The notes under the pieces are model-generated. The model searched no databases. It saw only the letters and a program-made list of their open reading frames with translations, and had not been told where the DNA came from. From Casuarius casuarius (Eukaryota; Chordata; Aves; Casuariiformes; Casuariidae): a DNA stretch of 64,000 bases. Made by a program: the position numbers and the translations under genes. The stretch spans positions 447,123-511,122 of the forward strand of contig PTFA01000410.1 in the NCBI GenBank assembly GCA_003342895.1. The letters run 5' to 3'. Shown here in pieces: positions 59,690 through 64,000 of the stretch. Each line of letters opens with the position of its first letter. The stretch's first letter is position 1.

Positions 59690-59900
59690 TTTGCGGAAAG
59701 GAGCCGGCGTGCCTCTAAGCAAACAGCAGAGGGTTAAAGGGCTCCCTGTGACAGATCAAATAAATGCGCCACCGCAGCCGGTCCCAGAAACAATAAAACC
59801 CAGGCAAGATCTGGAGGGGAGAAACATCAGGCTGTGACGGGAGAAATTCAATTACTGCCAGCCTTCAGCCCCGTGCCGGGCTCCTAATTCGATTAGGGGC
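59690..59900. promoter_or_regulatory. AT-rich island with P3 homeodomain site (candidate enhancer 1)
   Basis: A repeat-free island sits between the poly-C block and minisatellite 2. It contains TGACAG (59749-59754), ACAATAAAA, CAATTA (59849-59854) and the palindromic paired-homeodomain site TAAT-TCG-ATTA (59885-59895). P3 sites are bound by dimers of paired-type homeodomain proteins, including the PHOX2 class. PHOX2A follows CLPB in the human map, so a PHOX2A enhancer is plausible. This is inference from motifs and position. Confidence 0.45.
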
Positions 59901-60282
59901 AGGCGAGCTGCAGCGAGCGGAGGGGCCTCGCAGCGCCCCGAGTCCGGGCTTTGTCACCGCAAACAAAGCGGCGGTGGCAGCGGCGGGAGCCTCCGGCGTG
60001 GGGACCCGTCCCCGGATCCGGGAGCGGCGCTCCCTGCTCGGGTGCCCGGTGAAGGCAGGGCAGGGGCTGCAGCCCGTCCTGCGTCTGCCCCACGGAGCAG
60101 CGGTGCCTCGTGGGGATGGGGACGGGGGATCTGTCCCCCACCCCACAGCAGGACGTGGCCCTCGCGCTGGGGACATGGTGACCTGGCCCCCTCCCCGTCC
60201 CCTGGCAGCAAGTGCGGGGCTGGTGGGCACCGAGGTCAGGGTGCTGGTGGCACCGTGCTGCCCGATCCCTCTCCCCCAGGGC

Positions 60283-60862
60283 CCCTGCACGCTCTCCTGC
60301 CCCATTGCACGCTGTCCTGCCCCATGCACACCATCCTGCCCCATGCACATCGTCCTGTCCCATTGCACACTCTCCTGCTCCATTGCACACTGTCCTGCCC
60401 CGTGCACATCGTCCTGTCCCATTGCATGCTGTCCTGCCCCATGCACACTGCTCTGCCCCACTGCACACTGCTGTGCCCCATGCACACCGTCCTGCCCCAT
60501 TGCAAACCATCCTGCCCCATTGCACGCTGTCCTGCCTCATTGCGCACTCTCCTGCCCCACTGCAGTCTCCTGCCCCATTGCACGCTGTCCTGCCCCGTGC
60601 ACACTGCTGTGCCCCATGCACACCGTCCCGCCCCATGCACACTGTCCTGCCCCATCGCATACTGTCCTGCCCCCCTGCGCACTCTCCTGCCCCATTGCGC
60701 ACTCTCCTGCACCATTGCATGCTGTCCTGCCCCATTGCACACCATCCTGCCCCAATGCAAACTCTCCTGCCCCACTGCACACCATCCTGCCCCACTGCAT
60801 GCTGTCCTGCCCCTTGCACACTGTCCTGCCCCATTGCACACCTTCCTGCCCCACACACGCTA
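60283..60862 (+). repeat. Minisatellite array 2, 19/20-bp unit
   Basis: About 30 copies of a unit CCTGCCCCATTGCACACTGT. A 19-base variant lacks one T (CCCCATGCAC), and a few units are shorter. It lies in a tract with long frames open on both strands, which are explained by the periodicity. Confidence 0.95.
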
Positions 60863-61670
60863 TCCCATCCCTGGCTCCCCAGTCCCACGTACTCCCAGCC
60901 ACCTGCCCAGCCGGGGTGCCAGGGCCGGCTGGGCTCCGTGGTGCAGCCAGCCCCGGTGCCGGGGACCCCGCGCACCCAGCACTCGTGGGGCACCAGCAGG
61001 GCCGGGGGGCTGCGTGGGGGCGGCTCCCAGCAGCGTGGGCTCCGCCAGGGCGGCAGCAGGAGAGCTGCCACGTCCCTGTTCATCAGCGCGGGGGGACGAG
61101 CCCCCGAGTGCAGCTTCGCTCGCATCCTCCCAGGAAGCCTCGGAGTCGGGCAGAGGCGCTGGCTCAGGCGCCAAAGCCAAACCGGAGCAAGTGGCCAGGT
61201 CCCCTTCGGTTTTACGGGGCAGTTTCACCTCCCACCGCCCACCCGCTGCTCCGAGCGGTGCAGGGCAGCACCGATGCACCCGGCCAGCACATCGCGGCTC
61301 TGCTCCAGCTCGCAGGGGGTTACACCGGGAGGTAACGGCCTGGCGGGGACAGGCGATGGGCTGGTGACACTGTGCTTGGCCCAGAGCCACGGTGGCCATC
61401 CTGGTGCTCGGTGTGCAGTGCCGGGAAGCGGTGTGGAGCTGAATGGGGGGGCTCCTGGGGGCCCCGCAGCCCAGCCAGCCCTTCAGTAGGTTGTCTGGGT
61501 TCTCAGAAATGCCCGTCCTAGCCCAATTTTGCACCCATGGCCACCGAAGTGGTGGTGTTTCCACCAGTATGTGAGATTTTGCATCCCTCCACCCCGTCTC
61601 CGTGATGGAGCTGTCACCCCTCCGGGCAGTGCCTGGGCTGCCTGCAGGCTCAGGCAGACGGTGCTGGTGG
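60863..61670. other. GC-rich intergenic DNA between arrays
   Basis: High-GC sequence with no repeat, RNA gene or supportable coding region that I recognise. Frames crossing it are continuations of the array frames. Confidence 0.5.
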
Positions 61671-62092
61671 CACCAGAGCATCGTTCCTGCGCCCAGAGCA
61701 TCGTCCATACACCCACAGAACTGTCCCTGTGCCCAGGGCATCATCCCTGCACCTGGGGCATCGTCCCTGCAGCCGGGGCATCCTCCTTGCACCCAGAGCA
61801 TCATTCCTGCACTTGGGGCATCCTTCCTGCGCCCAGAGCATCGTCCCTGCACCCACAGCATTGTCCCTGTGCCCAGAGCAGCCTCCCTGTGTCCAGAGCA
61901 TCATCCCTGCACCCAGGGCATCATCCCTGCACCCGGAGCATCGTCCTTGCACCCGGAGCATCATCCTTGTGCCTGGAGCATCATCCCTGGACCTGGGGCT
62001 TCCTCCCTGCACCCAGGGCATCATCCCTGCACCCAGGGCATCCTCCCTGTGCCCGGGGCATCCTCCCTGTGCCCGGAGCATCCTCCCTGCTC
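61671..62092 (+). repeat. Minisatellite array 3, strict 20-bp unit
   Basis: About 21 copies of TCATCCCTGCACCCAGGGCA-like units. Unit boundaries fall at 61681 plus multiples of 20 with no insertion or deletion up to about 62092; only substitutions distinguish units. All three + frames are open across it. Confidence 0.96.
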
Positions 62093-62379
62093 CACAGCGG
62101 AGCCGAGCCAAGGAGCATCGCTGCCGCAGGACCAGGGTGCACCCGGCAGGGCCGTGGGCCTCGGACGCCCCCCAGGACCCGGTCCCCCGGCCAGGGTGGG
62201 CGCCGCGGACGCCGCTCCCCTTCCCTCGCTGCCTGCTCCGCTCTGCGGCACCTTCCCGTCCGCCGTCCAGCCTCCCCTTTGTCCCTGGCTCTCTTTCCCC
62301 TCTCCCCCTTCATCCCCCTCATCTTCCTCCGCCCCCTCCCCCCTTATTCTGCCCCTGGCTCTGGGTAGCAATAGCAGCA

Positions 62380-62525
62380 GCTCCTTGCGTGGCAGATTGC
62401 TGCCTAATTAGTTTAGAGGGAAAACTTAATTGAATTAACTTTTTCACAACTCCAGCAGCCTGACAGTTGGGGCTCTCTTTCACCAGCCAGCCGCCATCTC
62501 CGTGATCTAATTAACTTGTTTAGCA
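62380..62525. promoter_or_regulatory. AT-rich island with P3 homeodomain site (candidate enhancer 2)
   Basis: This repeat-free island in GC-rich DNA contains TAATTA (62405-62410), the P3 palindrome TAAT-TGA-ATTA (62427-62437), TGACAG (62461-62466) and a second TAATTA (62508-62513), followed by an RFX-like TAGCAAC half site. It shares its site set with the island at 59690-59900. Function is inferred, with PHOX2A as the likely neighbour target. Confidence 0.5.
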
Positions 62526-63310
62526 ACCTGCCCGGGTGCCGAGGCAGCGCCCCGGCCGCGCAGCTGGGGCGGGCGCCGGGCGGCCCGGGATGCTGGACCC
62601 CAGCGCGGGAGCGGGGTGCCCCAGCCCGGACCCGCGGCCGGGCCGTTATCCGCCCTCCCGGGGGGCCGGAGCCCCCGCCGGGGCAGCGAGCCCCCGCGGG
62701 GCGGCCGGGCTGGGGGACACAAAGCCCTCGGCTGGGCCCGTAATTAGACTTTTAAATCCTCTTTAGTGAAAGTGTTTGTCTTGGAAATGCCCCCCCCCCC
62801 CGGTCCTGCCAAACCCCCCCGCGGGAGCTTCGGAGAAGGGGCCGAGCTTTTACCTCGGACCGTGGCATCCCCGGGGCCTGACGAGGGGCCTTGGAGATGC
62901 AGGGCGGCCAGGGGGGGGCCGTGGGTCGGGGGCCGCTGTGCACGCCCACCCAGGGGTGGGGGCCCCGCGGGTGCGTGCCCAGAGCCTCGCGCGCCCCGGC
63001 CCTGCAAACCCTGGCTGGTGCCGGCAGCGGCTGGGAGCGGCTCGTTTTTGGGAGCTGCGCTGGGCACCGGGGTTTGACCCCCCTCCCCGGCCGGTGCGGC
63101 CGCTCTCCCGGCTGCAGTGCGGCCCCTGGGGTGCAACGGGGCCGACCCCCCCCCCGCCTGGCAGAGCCGGGCTGGGCCAGGGGCCCGGGGGTCCCGCGCC
63201 GGGGGGCTGTGGGCAAAGCGCAGCAACGCAGGGGCAGACGGAGCCGTGGGTCGGGCGGGATGTGGGGCCGGCCGGGCCCGTGGGCTGCGGTACCCGGGCT
63301 GCCGGGAGAG
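62526..63310. other. Very GC-rich intergenic DNA, CpG-dense
   Basis: CpG-dense sequence with C and G homopolymers (for example near 62791 and 63151). A small AT-rich interruption at 62735-62790 carries TAATTA (62741-62746). No coding exon, including any recognisable PHOX2A homeobox, is present. Confidence 0.55.
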
Positions 63311-63321
63311 ACACAGCAGGA

Positions 63322-64000
63322 AGGGGATGAGGACAGGGACGGGGATGGAGAAGGGACAGGGATAAGGACAGGGATGACAGGGATGGGGATGTGGAGGGAT
63401 ATGGAGAAGGGACAGGGATACAGAGGGGATGGGGATGATGGGGATGTGGAGGGGGATGGAGAAAGGACAGGGATGCAAAGGGGACAGGGAAGGGGATGGC
63501 GATGGGGACGTGGAGGGGATGGAGAAGGGACGGGGATGCAGAGGGGCTGGGGATGGGGACAGGGATGATGGGGCTGGGAATGTGGATGGAGAAGGGACGG
63601 GGATGCAGAGAAGATAAGGATGGGGAAGGGGATGGTAATGGCGATGGGGATGTGGAGGGGGATGGAGAAGTGATGGGGATGCAGAGGGGATGGGGACAAG
63701 GACAGGGATGATGGGGCTGGGGATGTGGATGGAGAAGGGACGGGGATGCAGAGGGGATGGCGATAGGGACAGGGATGATGGGGATGTGGAGGGGGATGCA
63801 GAAGAGATGGGGATGCAGAGAGGACGGGGACAGGGAAGGGGATAGTGATGGCAATGGAGACAGGGACGATGGCAATGGGGATGTGGAGGGGGATGGAGAA
63901 GGAACAGGGATGCAGAGGGGATGGGGATGGGGACAGGAACGATGGCAATGGGGACGTGGAGGGGGATGGAGAAGGGACGGGGATGCAGAGGGGATGTGGA
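63322..64000 (+). repeat. Minisatellite array 4, purine-rich GGGGAT/GGGACA units, truncated by window end
   Basis: Hexamer-based purine-rich repeats (GGGGAT, GGGACA, GGAGAA, GCAGAG) arranged in a higher-order block marked by GTGGAG/GTGGAT. The marker recurs at 63391, 63445, 63510, 63582, 63652, 63725, 63786, 63883 and 63956, mostly 54-73 bases apart with one gap of 97. The + strand has almost no C or T except in GGGGAT and ACA words. The array continues beyond the window. Confidence 0.92.

Noticed and set aside
59893..61489. Plus- and minus-strand frames of 410-453 codons
   Set aside because: They are generated by the 19/20-bp array and high GC; several overlapping frames are open at once, with no splice or start context and no known domain.
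58671..62092. CRISPR-like array
   Set aside because: Units are degenerate and contiguous without unique spacers, and the genome is vertebrate.
61529..62433. Three overlapping + frames of 234-279 codons
   Set aside because: The strict 20-bp array is stop-free in every + frame, so openness carries no coding information.
62526..63310. A first exon of PHOX2A
   Set aside because: No homeobox or PHOX2A N-terminal sequence is visible; the gene, if present, lies beyond the window.
62752..63948. Minus-strand Pro/Ser/His-rich frames up to 398 codons
   Set aside because: They are the complement of the purine-rich hexamer array and GC-rich DNA; the sequence is low complexity throughout.

Overview
The window comes from a vertebrate, almost certainly a bird. 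The support is one large multi-exon nuclear gene with GT-AG introns, several avian-type CR1 LINE fragments (the GGTTGGAAGGGACC-type 3' ends and reverse-transcriptase relics), a few old MIR/tRNA-core SINE relics, no primate or rodent SINEs, and a GC-rich, minisatellite-rich intergenic tract. The species cannot be fixed from the sequence.

The only protein-coding gene I can support is the 3' three-quarters of CLPB (SKD3, the mitochondrial intermembrane-space AAA+ disaggregase) on the + strand. Thirteen coding exons lie between 978 and 56547. They join in frame into about 497 codons, from the second half of an ankyrin repeat to the stop codon. The mitochondrial targeting sequence, the PARL cleavage region and the first ankyrin exons lie upstream of base 1. 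Walker A, pore loop, Walker B, sensor 1, arginine finger and sensor 2 are all intact. A polyadenylation signal follows at 56610.

Region by region: 1-977 is the end of an upstream intron. 978-5890 holds two ankyrin exons. 5891-22047 is a 16-kb intron with CR1 and MIR relics, a degraded 2-kb CR1 (about 15.38-17.47 kb) and a striking CpG-rich, homeodomain-motif-rich block at about 19.34-20.66 kb that looks like a developmental enhancer cluster. 22048-28058 holds the last ankyrin exon and the linker/AAA-entry exon. 28059-38097 is a 10-kb intron with further CR1. 38098-56547 holds the AAA+ core and ClpB D2-small exons in shorter introns.

Beyond the gene (56548-64000) there is no supportable coding sequence. 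The tract alternates GC-rich DNA, four minisatellite arrays (10-bp, 19/20-bp, strict 20-bp, and a GGGGAT-type purine array running off the window), a poly-C block and small AT-rich islands. Two islands (about 59.69-59.90 and 62.38-62.53 kb) each carry a palindromic paired-homeodomain P3 site (TAAT-N3-ATTA), CAATTA/TAATTA sites and a TGACAG MEIS-type site. In human the next gene past the CLPB 3' end is PHOX2A, a paired-type homeobox gene, so these islands are plausible PHOX2A regulatory elements. I found no evidence of an unknown protein system; the notable content is regulatory and repetitive DNA. Long open frames across the minisatellites are periodicity artefacts and are not annotated as genes.
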